This document shows positions 1 through 5,982 of a DNA stretch of 13,100 nt, piece by piece (the stretch's first letter is position 1; every line of letters begins with the position of its first letter). Source of the DNA: Pseudomonadota bacterium (GTDB taxonomy: Bacteria; Pseudomonadota; Gammaproteobacteria; Pseudomonadales; Azotimanducaceae); the NCBI GenBank assembly GCA_027621895.1, contig JAQCAK010000016.1, positions 1-13,100 of the forward strand, in the 5' to 3' direction. A program made the translations under genes and the position numbers. A model generated the notes under the pieces. That model saw nothing but the letters and a program-made list of their open reading frames with translations. It did not search any database and was not told where the DNA came from.

Positions 1-783
1 CCGCTCGTCATGCTGCAGCACGATCAGGCCCCGGTTTTCCGCTTCTTCCAGCAGATCACTGAATGACCGGACGCCATAGAAACGTTCATTAAAGCCCGGT
101 TTCCTGCGCTTGATGGTCTGCTTGACCATGGAACCCCAGACCTTGTCCCTGTCCCCTGAGTCGGCGAGCAGGTCCTCAGCGGTTTCCAGTACCAGCGCAA
201 TGGCATCATCCAGGGTACTTTCCTCGCTCTCGGTCTTCTTCTCTTCTTTCGTGGGTTTTGCCTTCGAAGCACTGGACCGGCTCTTGCGCTTGCGGGTCTG
301 GGTCTCATTCTGGACGAGGTCATCGTAGTAGATGAACTCGTCACAGTTGTGCGTCAGCAGATCCGACGTTGAATTCTTGACGCCCACGCCGATAACGGTC
401 TTGGCATTCTCCCGCAGCTTGCTGACCAGCGGTGAGAAGTCCGAATCGCCCGAGATAATGACAAAGGTATCGATGTGTTCCTTGGTGTAGCAGAGGTCGA
501 GCGCATCAACCACCATCCTGATATCGGCAGAGTTCTTGCCGGACTGGCGGGTATGTGGAATCTCGATCAGCTCAAACGCGGCATCATGCATGATCGCCTT
601 GAACTCCTTGTAACGATCCCAGTCACAGTAGGCCTTTTTGACCACGATACTGCCCCGCAACAGCACGCGTTCCAGCACAAGCTGGATATCGAATTTCGGG
701 AACCGGGCGTCCTTGACACCCAGTGCAACGTTTTCGAAATCGCAGAAGAGGGCCAGGTTCAGGTCGTTTGCAGCATCGCTCAT
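1..783 (-). CDS. NYN (PIN-like) domain protein with C-terminal LOTUS/OST-HTH-like domain, partial
   Basis: The frame is open for 261 codons from an ATG at 783 and runs off the left edge, so the C-terminus is missing. Residues about 8-155 form a NYN domain of the LabA/DUF88 type. The acidic residues expected of a PIN-like metal-dependent nuclease are visible: D15 in CDFEN, D87 in SADIRM, and D113/D115 in SGDSDF. A charged, low-complexity linker rich in K, E and S follows (about 160-190). From about 190 the sequence resembles an OST-HTH/LOTUS domain (KRRKPGFNERFYGVRSFSDLL), a fold that binds RNA in other proteins. A role in RNA cleavage or turnover is inferred; the substrate is unknown. A good ribosome site (AAGGA) lies 7 bases before the ATG. 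The gene follows rpiA by 59 bp on the same strand, so the two are probably cotranscribed. Confidence 0.85.
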   Translation of the reverse strand, partial: MSDAANDLNLALFCDFENVALGVKDARFPKFDIQLVLERVLLRGSIVVKKAYCDWDRYKEFKAIMHDAAFELIEIPHTRQSGKNSADIRMVVDALDLCYTKEHIDTFVIISGDSDFSPLVSKLRENAKTVIGVGVKNSTSDLLTHNCDEFIYYDDLVQNETQTRKRKSRSSASKAKPTKEEKKTESEESTLDDAIALVLETAEDLLADSGDRDKVWGSMVKQTIKRRKPGFNERFYGVRSFSDLLEEAENRGLIVLQHDER

Positions 784-842
784 GTCAGGTTCCTTGCCTC
801 TTCTTGTCGAGGCCTTATTGGGAATGGGGTGGGAAGATCAGT

Positions 843-1520
843 TCAGGGTGCGCGAATTTCGTCAACAGCGCCATTGGCGCGCCCGACCAGCAGCAGATCG
901 GCGGGTCGCTTCGCAAAGAGGCCCTGGGTGACAACGCCGGTGATGGCATTGATTTCATCCTCCAGTCGGCAGGGATCGAGAATGTGCAAATCATGGACGT
1001 CGAGAATGACATTGCCATTGTCCGTGGTGAAACCCTCGCGATAGAAAGGTTGTCCACCCAGACCCACCAGTTTTCGCGCGACAGCAGAACGCGCCATGGG
1101 GATGACCTCAACCGGCAGGGGGAAGGCGCCCAGCACATCCACCAGTTTGCTTTCGTCGACGATGCACACGAACTCGCGTGCCACCGATGCGACGATCTTC
1201 TCCCGGGTGAGGGCGCCGCCGCCCCCCTTGATCAGTTGCAGCTGCAGGTTGGACTCATCTGCACCGTCAACATACACCCGCAGTTCGGCAACGTTGTTCA
1301 GGTCATACACGGGAATACCGTGCCCTTTGAGTCTCGCCGCGGTGGCTTCAGAGCTGGCCACAGCGCCGTCAAACCGGTCACGAATCTCCGCCAGGGAGTC
1401 AATAAAGCAGTTCGCCGTCGAGCCGGTGCCGACGCCAACGATTGAATCGCTGCCCAGCAGCGGCTCGATGTGCTCGACCGCGCGCTGTCCAACCAGCTTC
1501 TTTAATGTGTCCTGATCCAT
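843..1520 (-). CDS. rpiA: Ribose-5-phosphate isomerase A
   Basis: Interconverts ribose 5-phosphate and ribulose 5-phosphate in the non-oxidative pentose phosphate pathway (cytosolic). The protein has 225 residues, against 219 in E. coli. Family motifs are clear: GVGTGSTA at 29-36 (phosphate binding), YVDGADE at 83-89 and [11 protein letters not shown] at 98-108. By alignment with the E. coli enzyme from memory, the active-site residues are D85, D88, K98 and the catalytic base E107. The [16 protein letters not shown] and [11 protein letters not shown] stretches also match. The same frame stays open upstream to 2054, but that extension lies antisense to ilvA. The ATG at 1520 ([11 protein letters not shown]) aligns with the E. 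coli start and was chosen. It is divergent from ilvA with 30 bp between start codons, an arrangement also known from Pseudomonas, and is followed by the NYN gene. Confidence 0.97.
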   Translation of the reverse strand: MDQDTLKKLVGQRAVEHIEPLLGSDSIVGVGTGSTANCFIDSLAEIRDRFDGAVASSEATAARLKGHGIPVYDLNNVAELRVYVDGADESNLQLQLIKGGGGALTREKIVASVAREFVCIVDESKLVDVLGAFPLPVEVIPMARSAVARKLVGLGGQPFYREGFTTDNGNVILDVHDLHILDPCRLEDEINAITGVVTQGLFAKRPADLLLVGRANGAVDEIRAP

Positions 1521-1550
1521 CGGGGACAGTTTACTTTCATTTCCGCTAAG

Positions 1551-3065
1551 ATGCGCGACATGGAACGCTATGTGAAGAAAATACTTGAGGCGAACGTCTA
1601 TGACGTGGCGCAGCAGACGCCGCTGGAAGAAGCCAGCTCGCTGTCCCAGCGTACCGGCGCCCGTGTGCTGCTTAAAAGAGAAGACGAGCAGCCTGTTTTC
1701 AGCTTCAAGATCCGGGGTGCCTATAACAAGATCCGGCAGCTCAGTGCCGAGGCGGCGGCACGCGGCGTGATAACAGCCTCGGCCGGCAATCACGCCCAGG
1801 GGGTGGCGCTGGCAGCCTTCAGGGCCGGGATTGAAGCCCATATCGTCATGGGTGAAAACACACCAACCATCAAGGTTGAAGCGGTTAGGCGGTTTGGTGG
1901 GAAAGTGATCCTTCATGGAGACAGTTACGACGAGGCAGCCGCCCATGCCGGACAGCTTGAAAAGGAGCATGGTTATACCTACGTCCATCCCTTCGATGAT
2001 CCTGATGTCATTGCGGGCCAGGGCACCATTGGCATGGAGATACTCCGCCAGCACACGGGTCGGCTGGATGCCATCTACCTGCCGGTCGGCGGTGGCGGCT
2101 TAATCGGCGGCGTGGGCGCCTACGTCAAATACCTGCGCCCTGAAGTGAAGATCATCGGGGTGGAATGCGAGGGCTCAGCCGGCATGTCCGCCGCGCTTCG
2201 CGCCGGTCGCCGCGTCAAACTGAAGGCCGATGAACTCGACCAGTTCGCCGATGGTACGGCTGTTCGCCAGGTCGGTGTCGAGAACTTCCGGCTGGCCAGG
2301 AAAGTGGTCGATGACGTGATCACGGTGTCGGTGGATGAAATCTGTGCAGCCATCAAAGACATGTTTGAAGACACCAGGGCGATTGCTGAACCATCCGGTG
2401 CGCTCGCGATTGCGGGTCTCAAGAAGCATGCGAAGCGGGGTGAAACAGTGGTCGCCGTGGTCAGCGGTGCCAACATGAACTTTGACCGGTTACGTCATGT
2501 CTCGGAACGCACGGATGTCGGTGAACAGCGGGAGATCCTGCTCGGCGTCACGATTCCCGAGGAACCGGGCAGTTTCCGGCATTTTTGCGCAGCAATCGGC
2601 AAGCGCAGCATTACCGAGTTTAACTATCGTTACGTTGATGGCAGCCAGGCACACGTTCTGGTTGGTATTCAGACACCCCAGGGCCAGGACAGGCAGAAAC
2701 TCATCGCGCGACTGGGCAGGAAATACGAGGTCGAAGATCTCTCTGACAACGAGGTTGCTGTCCTGCATGTCCGCCACATGGTCGGCGGCGCCGCGAGCGT
2801 TGAAAACGAGAAGCTGTTTCGTTTCGAGTTTCCGGAAAAACCCGGTGCGCTACTGAAATTTCTGACCGTGCTGGGTAACGATTACAACATCTCCATGTTT
2901 CATTACCGCAACCATGGTTCAGCCTATGGCCGTGTGCTGGCCGGCATCCAGATTCCGGATGGCCGCATGCGGGTGTTTCTGCGTCAGCTCGGTGAAATCG
3001 GTTACCGATACTGGAATGAATCGGGCAACCCGGCCTACCGCCAGTTCCTGGGTGGGCGCCCCTGA
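1551..3065 (+). CDS. ilvA: Threonine ammonia-lyase (threonine deaminase), biosynthetic, two ACT-like domains
   Basis: Converts L-threonine to 2-oxobutanoate and ammonia, the first committed step of isoleucine synthesis. It has 504 residues, against 514 for E. coli IlvA, and is collinear with it. The catalytic PLP domain (about 1-320) has the Schiff-base lysine K53 in SFKIRGAYN, the SAGNHAQG loop at 77-84 and the glycine-rich phosphate loop GGGGL at 180-184. Two C-terminal regulatory ACT-like repeats follow, at about 328-405 ([19 protein letters not shown]) and about 422-500 ([16 protein letters not shown]). These are the hallmark of the allosteric biosynthetic enzyme, inhibited by isoleucine in characterised members; catabolic TdcB-type enzymes lack them. 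Start: ATG at 1551; an in-frame ATG at 1560 (MERYVKK) is equally possible, as neither has a strong ribosome site. No leader peptide or attenuator is visible in the 30 bp upstream. Ends 28 bp before the convergent def. Confidence 0.97.
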   Translation: MRDMERYVKKILEANVYDVAQQTPLEEASSLSQRTGARVLLKREDEQPVFSFKIRGAYNKIRQLSAEAAARGVITASAGNHAQGVALAAFRAGIEAHIVMGENTPTIKVEAVRRFGGKVILHGDSYDEAAAHAGQLEKEHGYTYVHPFDDPDVIAGQGTIGMEILRQHTGRLDAIYLPVGGGGLIGGVGAYVKYLRPEVKIIGVECEGSAGMSAALRAGRRVKLKADELDQFADGTAVRQVGVENFRLARKVVDDVITVSVDEICAAIKDMFEDTRAIAEPSGALAIAGLKKHAKRGETVVAVVSGANMNFDRLRHVSERTDVGEQREILLGVTIPEEPGSFRHFCAAIGKRSITEFNYRYVDGSQAHVLVGIQTPQGQDRQKLIARLGRKYEVEDLSDNEVAVLHVRHMVGGAASVENEKLFRFEFPEKPGALLKFLTVLGNDYNISMFHYRNHGSAYGRVLAGIQIPDGRMRVFLRQLGEIGYRYWNESGNPAYRQFLGGRP

Positions 3066-3093
3066 GTCCTGTCCCTGACACCTGCCGCCTGAT

Positions 3094-3630
3094 TCATTCG
3101 CCGGCATGAAACTGCAGGTACTCATCCTCGAAGGCAAACAGCGATCTGTCCTTGATTCGGTCAACATAGAGAACGCCATCCAGGTGATCAAACTCATGCT
3201 GGAAGACAGTCGCCAGAAAGCCGTGCGCCTCTGTTGACTTTGCATTGCCATGGCGGTCCAGATAATCCACCCGGATGTGTTGCGGACGCTCCACGTAACC
3301 CATCATACCGGGCACGGACAGGCAGCCTTCCCAGTAGCCGGCTTCCCCGGCAGCAATCGGCGTAATGACCGGATTGACGTAAACATCGAACGGCGACTGT
3401 TCGAGGGTGCCATACCGGGTTTCTGTCTGTTCTATTTCAATGACCGCAATTCGAAACGGCACATCGATCTGCGGCGCAGCCAGACCAATCCCGCCGTAGG
3501 CATGCAATGTTTCACGCATGTCCTCGATCAGTGTGTCGAACTCTGCAGAACCGATGCGATCCACTGGATAGGGTTCTGCCGGTTGTCTCAGGTGCGGATC
3601 CCCCATCCGAATAACTTCTCTGACTGCCAT
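3094..3630 (-). CDS. def: Peptide deformylase
   Basis: Removes the formyl group from the N-terminal methionine of nascent proteins. It has 178 residues, within the usual bacterial range. All three signature motifs are intact: motif 1 GIGLAAPQ at about 47-54, motif 2 EGCLSVPG (metal-ligand cysteine) at about 101-108, and motif 3 QHEFDHLDG (two metal-ligand histidines and the catalytic glutamate) at about 144-152. The start ATG at 3630 (MAVREVIRMGD) fits the family N-terminus; the ribosome site is weak (GGA about 11 bases upstream). The gene is monocistronic as seen. It converges on ilvA and is preceded by a gap with two hairpins. Its usual partner fmt is not adjacent, so this may be a second, fmt-independent def copy, which some gammaproteobacteria carry. 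Confidence 0.96.
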   Translation of the reverse strand: MAVREVIRMGDPHLRQPAEPYPVDRIGSAEFDTLIEDMRETLHAYGGIGLAAPQIDVPFRIAVIEIEQTETRYGTLEQSPFDVYVNPVITPIAAGEAGYWEGCLSVPGMMGYVERPQHIRVDYLDRHGNAKSTEAHGFLATVFQHEFDHLDGVLYVDRIKDRSLFAFEDEYLQFHAGE

Positions 3631-3664
3631 GGTAAATATCCGTAAAGTTAATAGTCACTTAGCT

Positions 3665-3680
3665 GCTGGCACCCGCCAGC
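3665..3680. repeat. Inverted repeat, 6-bp stem with 4-base loop, upstream of def
   Basis: GCTGGC and GCCAGC flank the loop ACCC, a perfect short hairpin 35 bp upstream of the def start. On the minus strand it would lie in the def promoter or 5' leader. No T-tract follows on either strand, so it is not a standard terminator. An operator or a leader hairpin is possible; function unknown. Confidence 0.45.
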
Positions 3681-3691
3681 TATGAAAATGA

Positions 3692-3710
3692 TTGCACCTT
3701 GCTGGTGCAA
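3692..3710. repeat. Inverted repeat, 7-bp stem with 5-base loop, upstream of def
   Basis: TTGCACC and GGTGCAA flank the loop TTGCT, a perfect 7-bp dyad 11 bp from the previous hairpin. It lies between the divergent def gene and the small plus-strand ORF at 3787. A short dyad in a divergent intergenic region could be a repressor operator or an RNA hairpin. No T-tract follows on either strand. Function not assigned. Confidence 0.45.
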
Positions 3711-3786
3711 AGCGCTTGCATCCGCAGGCTAACAGCGTTATTGTGTCGCCCCTGTGAAATAATCTGGACACAAGAGAAGCCCTGCG

Positions 3787-3876
3787 GTGAAAAAAAAGCC
3801 CGACCTGATGTTGCTGCTATTCCTGTTTTTTGGTGTCGGCGTGGTTGTGTCCGCCGCCGGCCAGGTAATGTTCTAG
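3787..3876 (+). CDS. Probable 29-residue single-pass membrane peptide
   Basis: A GTG-initiated ORF encodes a short basic start (MKKKPD) followed by about 20 hydrophobic residues (LMLLLFLFFGVGVVVSAAG) and ends GQVMF. This is a textbook single transmembrane segment with a positively charged N-terminus, predicted to sit in the inner membrane or act as an uncleaved signal anchor. A purine-rich sequence AGAGAAG ends 7 bases before the GTG and can serve as ribosome site. An extended -10 like element (TGA followed by AATAAT, 3755-3763) lies 23 bp upstream of the GTG. It is the only gene-like object in the 308-bp gap between def and fau. The family is not recognised with certainty. The composition could be chance in such a short frame, so the call is inference. 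Confidence 0.5.
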   Translation: MKKKPDLMLLLFLFFGVGVVVSAAGQVMF

Positions 3877-3926
3877 TCCCCCAATCCCTGCTTTCATTGA
3901 CGCCAGTACCCATCCTGCCCGCTTGC

Positions 3927-3948
3927 TGAAAAACGGCGCTATGCCGTT
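3927..3948 (-). terminator. Intrinsic terminator of fau
   Basis: On the minus strand AACGGC, a five-base loop (ATAGC) and GCCGTT form a 6-bp stem that runs directly into a run of five T (positions 3933-3929). The TAG stop codon of fau (3941-3939) lies in the loop and the start of the descending arm, so termination is set almost at the end of the coding region. It would end the zapA – 6S RNA – fau block. Confidence 0.65.
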
Positions 3949-4526
3949 GATTTGCGGTTGATTATACCTTTTTCGGTGAGAACTACGTTGAGTCGGACAT
4001 CATGGGGCCGGGGTTCAAACTCGGCCTGCTGACAGGAAAACGCCAGCCCCAGCAGCCAGGTCCCTCGCCAGGAGGGCGTCGCAAAAGCCCGGTCGTAGTA
4101 GCCACCACCCATGCCGATTCGGTCGCATGCGGCATTGAACCCGACCAGTGGCACACAGACCAGGTCCATTTCCTGACCACGAATGCTCTCTCCCGGTCTA
4201 TGGACCGGTTCCGGAATCCCGAACCGGTTTGCTTTCAGCTCGGACTGCCCAGGCTGGTACCTCTGGAACAACAGGGTTGCCTGGCGCCAGCGTGCAGTAT
4301 TGATAACGGGCAGATAGATTTCCTTGCCGGTCTCGGCTGCCATGGTCATCGCAGGCCGCGTATCGACTTCTTCTTCGGTAGGGTAATAGAACGCGACTCG
4401 CCGCGCACGCTGGAAAGGTCGATATCTGGCAAGTTCACCGGTGATGACAGCGGACATCTGGTTCCGCTGCTTCGAAGTCAGGCTCTGGCGGCTTTTCCTG
4501 AGCTGTTGCCTGAGTCGGCTTGCCAT
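3939..4526 (-). CDS. fau: 5-formyltetrahydrofolate cyclo-ligase
   Basis: Uses ATP to convert 5-formyl-THF to 5,10-methenyl-THF, returning this storage folate to the active C1 pool; also known as MTHFS or YgfA. It has 195 residues, normal for the family. Visible signatures are the N-terminal basic helix (LRQQLRKSRQSL), the YYPTEEEVDT segment at about 48-57, and the conserved substrate/nucleotide motif LVGFNAACDRIGMGGGYYDR at about 132-151. The start ATG at 4526 follows GGGGAA, which is also the 3' end of the 6S RNA; processing of a joint transcript is therefore likely, as known in E. coli (ssrS-ygfA). The stop codon is embedded in the terminator hairpin. Glycine cleavage genes downstream in the window supply the same folate pool. 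Confidence 0.95.
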   Translation of the reverse strand: MASRLRQQLRKSRQSLTSKQRNQMSAVITGELARYRPFQRARRVAFYYPTEEEVDTRPAMTMAAETGKEIYLPVINTARWRQATLLFQRYQPGQSELKANRFGIPEPVHRPGESIRGQEMDLVCVPLVGFNAACDRIGMGGGYYDRAFATPSWRGTWLLGLAFSCQQAEFEPRPHDVRLNVVLTEKGIINRKSTA

Positions 4527-4531
4527 AGATT

Positions 4532-4714
4532 AAGTTCCCCAAATTGCCGCTGTCTTGAGATAGCCCTTGAACCCTGCGGTTCAAGGCGGTGGCCTCCTTA
4601 AGACCCCAGGCTTTCCGCTAAACGGACATGCACACAAGTCTTGAAAAAAGGCCTCCTGGGTGTCGCTTATAGGGACAAGGACATATCGACTGGCAAACAA
4701 CCCAGGGAACAGAT
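4532..4714 (-). ncRNA. ssrS: 6S RNA
   Basis: The RNA is read from the minus strand, about 183 nt, close to the 184 nt of E. coli. The most diagnostic part is the 9-bp hairpin at 4565-4586 (CCTTGAACC, loop, GGTTCAAGG), nearly identical to the hairpin near the 3' end of E. coli and Pseudomonas 6S RNA. The ends pair: GTTCCC at 4710-4705 with GGGAAC at 4539-4534, and TTGCC at 4696-4692 with GGCAA at 4548-4544, giving the long interrupted stem around a central bubble. Position between zapA and fau is the conserved ssrS locus of gammaproteobacteria. Known role: mimics an open promoter, binds sigma-70 RNA polymerase and lowers transcription in stationary phase, and is released by synthesis of a short product RNA. 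Ends are approximate to a few bases. No competing protein gene exists here. Confidence 0.9.
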
Positions 4715-4719
4715 CGCGC

Positions 4720-4748
4720 AGTATAACGACTCGAGTGCAGGGTATTAA
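4720..4748 (-). promoter_or_regulatory. Sigma-70 type promoter of 6S RNA
   Basis: On the minus strand TTAATA (4748-4743, four of six consensus bases) is followed after exactly 17 bases by TATACT (4725-4720, five of six). Initiation 6-7 bases downstream falls at about 4714, just before the outer stem of the 6S RNA. This supports independent transcription of ssrS rather than only readthrough from zapA. Confidence 0.65.
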
Positions 4749-4777
4749 AGCGTAATCGTCTTTGTGCAGATGATTAC
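4743..4777 (-). terminator. Possible weak terminator after zapA
   Basis: GTAATCATCT (4777-4768) and AGACGATTAC (4761-4752) form a 10-position stem on the minus strand with one A-C mismatch and a 6-base loop, followed by GCTTTAATA. The T-run is poor and the stem AT-rich, so termination would be inefficient. It ends at the -35 box of the 6S RNA promoter. The stem is better paired on the plus strand (one G-T wobble instead of the mismatch), but no T-run follows there. Confidence 0.3.
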
Positions 4778-4786
4778 CGGGTGAAA

Positions 4787-5125
4787 TCAGCTGGACGTTT
4801 TCAGTCGCGCCAGTGCTGAATCCACTTTCTCGTTCAACTGGATGATTGCAGCCCGGTGCTGCTCAAGCTCTGATGAAACAGCGCTCTGTCGGGAGTCAAG
4901 CTTGCTGGCCTTTTCCGATTCCGATAACAGATCATGGGTCAGGTTCAGGGCTGCCATGATCGCGAGCCTGTCCAGGCCGAAGACGTTGGACTTTTGCTTC
5001 ATCTCACGCATCTTCTGATCCAGGTAGGCAGCAGCTTTCTGCAGTGCCGCAACCTCTTCCTCGGTGCAGTTGACCTGGTATTGCTTGTCCAGGATGTAAA
5101 CATTGACCGTCCTGCTGTCTGCCAT
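4787..5125 (-). CDS. zapA: Cell division protein ZapA
   Basis: Binds FtsZ and bundles its protofilaments at midcell, stabilising the Z-ring. The 112 residues match the family (109 in E. coli). The N-terminal globular part (about 1-70) carries the family pattern VNVYILDKQYQVNC, then LQKAAAYLDQKMREMK, then DRLAIMAALNLTHDLL. The rest (about 70-110) is a heptad-rich coiled coil used for dimer and tetramer formation. Starts 5 bp after the stop of the upstream coiled-coil gene, with AGGA about 9 bases before the ATG, so the two genes are translated from one message. The 6S RNA follows downstream. Confidence 0.93.
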   Translation of the reverse strand: MADSRTVNVYILDKQYQVNCTEEEVAALQKAAAYLDQKMREMKQKSNVFGLDRLAIMAALNLTHDLLSESEKASKLDSRQSAVSSELEQHRAAIIQLNEKVDSALARLKTSS

Positions 5126-5130
5126 GTCTG

Positions 5131-5328
5131 TCAGTCCTGCTCCAGTGATTTGAGACGCATGATCATGGCCTCTATCTTTGCCTTGGCGGCCTCGTTTTTC
5201 TCAAGTAATCGACTGCGCTCCTCAAGCCACTTTTCCCGATCTGACGCCATAGCAGAATGCTTGCGCTCCAGCTCATCGCAGAGTGCAATCAGGTCGTCGA
5301 TGCGTTTCTCAAGTGTACTGATATCCAC
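5131..5328 (-). CDS. Small coiled-coil protein upstream of zapA (TIGR02449-like)
   Basis: A short, highly charged, heptad-patterned protein (STLEKRIDDLIALCDELERK and on to the end KSLEQD), predicted to be almost entirely coiled coil. It resembles the TIGR02449 family found directly upstream of zapA in many gammaproteobacteria, and superficially ZapB. A role with ZapA at the division ring is inferred from position only. No ATG is available before codon 27 of this reading (MASDREKW). Candidate starts are TTG at 5358, TTG at 5349 and GTG at 5328. I chose GTG (65 residues, VDISTLEKR) because the best promoter predicts a transcript start near 5351 and GGGA precedes it; this start is not proven. 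The gene is divergent from ygfB. Confidence 0.75.
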   Translation of the reverse strand: MDISTLEKRIDDLIALCDELERKHSAMASDREKWLEERSRLLEKNEAAKAKIEAMIMRLKSLEQD

Positions 5329-5357
5329 CGCAGATCCCGGTGATGACAATGAATTCA

Positions 5358-5386
5358 ACTATAAAGCGGGTCAATCCTGATGTACA
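5358..5386 (-). promoter_or_regulatory. Probable promoter of the zapA operon
   Basis: On the minus strand TGTACA (5386-5381, four of six) and TATAGT (5363-5358, five of six) are separated by 17 bases. Initiation would fall near 5351, inside the longest (TTG-started) version of the small coiled-coil ORF, which favours the GTG start at 5328. On the opposite strand TAAAAT at 5400-5405 could be the -10 box for ygfB, but I see no good -35 for it. Confidence 0.45.
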
Positions 5387-5430
5387 AGCTGACATGAAGT
5401 AAAATCGCCTGCAAATTCGTGGTGGAACAC

Positions 5431-5982
5431 ATGGCAAACTTTGATAACTTCCAGGATGAACTGTCGTCTCACGGCATTGATATACATCCCTCAGAGCTGC
5501 ACGGACAGCTGGTCGGGTATCTATGCGCGGTAAAGGATAGCACGACGGAGACCCAGCGCGCTGCTCTTTACCGGGACTGGCTGGATGTTGATTTACCGCC
5601 GGGTCTTCTGGTGATGCTGGAACAGTCTGCCACGGCGGCCCTCGAGGCGCTCGGCGAATACTCTGACTTTGAGTTCAGGTTGCTGGGACCTGAAGATTCC
5701 GCATCGCTGACCAGCAGGGTCAGGTCCCTGGCACTCTGGTGCGGTGGTTTTATCTCCGGCTTCGGCGAGTCAGGACGAGCAGATCTGCATCAGAACGACC
5801 TGGCGGAGGCCGGTCGCAAGAACGTTAATGAAGCCCTGACTGACCTTGGCCGTATCGCTGCAATGACTGATGAGGTACCTGAGAGTGAAGAAAACGAGGC
5901 GGATCTTCTGGAAATCCAGGAGTTTGTCCGGGTGAGCGTCCTGCTGATTCATGCCGAAATCGGTTCTGCAGGAGCGCACTGA
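5431..5982 (+). CDS. ygfB: UPF0149 family protein YgfB
   Basis: An all-helical protein of the YgfB/YecA (UPF0149) family, 183 residues against about 192 in E. coli YgfB. Matching regions include DIHPSELHGQLVGYLC near the N-terminus, LALWCGGFISGFG in the middle, ALTDLGRIAAM, and EIQEFVRVSVLLIHAEI at the C-terminus. In Pseudomonas aeruginosa YgfB has been linked to control of AmpDh3 and beta-lactam resistance; its general biochemical function is not settled. No YecA-type C-terminal zinc-binding SEC-C motif is present, which fits YgfB. Start: ATG at 5431 with GGTGG about 6 bases upstream; the in-frame GTG at 5419 lies before this site and is less likely. The 3' end overlaps the annotated pepP start by 32 bases. 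First gene of the ygfB-pepP-hydroxylase run. Confidence 0.9.
   Translation: MANFDNFQDELSSHGIDIHPSELHGQLVGYLCAVKDSTTETQRAALYRDWLDVDLPPGLLVMLEQSATAALEALGEYSDFEFRLLGPEDSASLTSRVRSLALWCGGFISGFGESGRADLHQNDLAEAGRKNVNEALTDLGRIAAMTDEVPESEENEADLLEIQEFVRVSVLLIHAEIGSAGAH

Noticed and set aside
475..1445. Overlapping plus-strand ORFs across the NYN gene and rpiA
   Set aside because: They are antisense shadows of two genes with clear families, and they conflict with each other.
1521..2054. In-frame upstream extension of rpiA (minus strand), giving a 403-residue protein
   Set aside because: The extension lies fully antisense to the well-conserved ilvA catalytic domain, and the RpiA family starts at MDQDTLKK (1520).
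3680..3913. Minus-strand ORF of 77 codons in the def–fau gap
   Set aside because: Arginine- and serine-rich composition, no recognisable motif, and antisense to the better supported plus-strand micropeptide.
4002..4601. Plus-strand ORF of 199 codons antisense to fau and 6S RNA
   Set aside because: It mirrors fau and runs into the 6S RNA; the composition (many P, R, S, C) is typical of a shadow frame.
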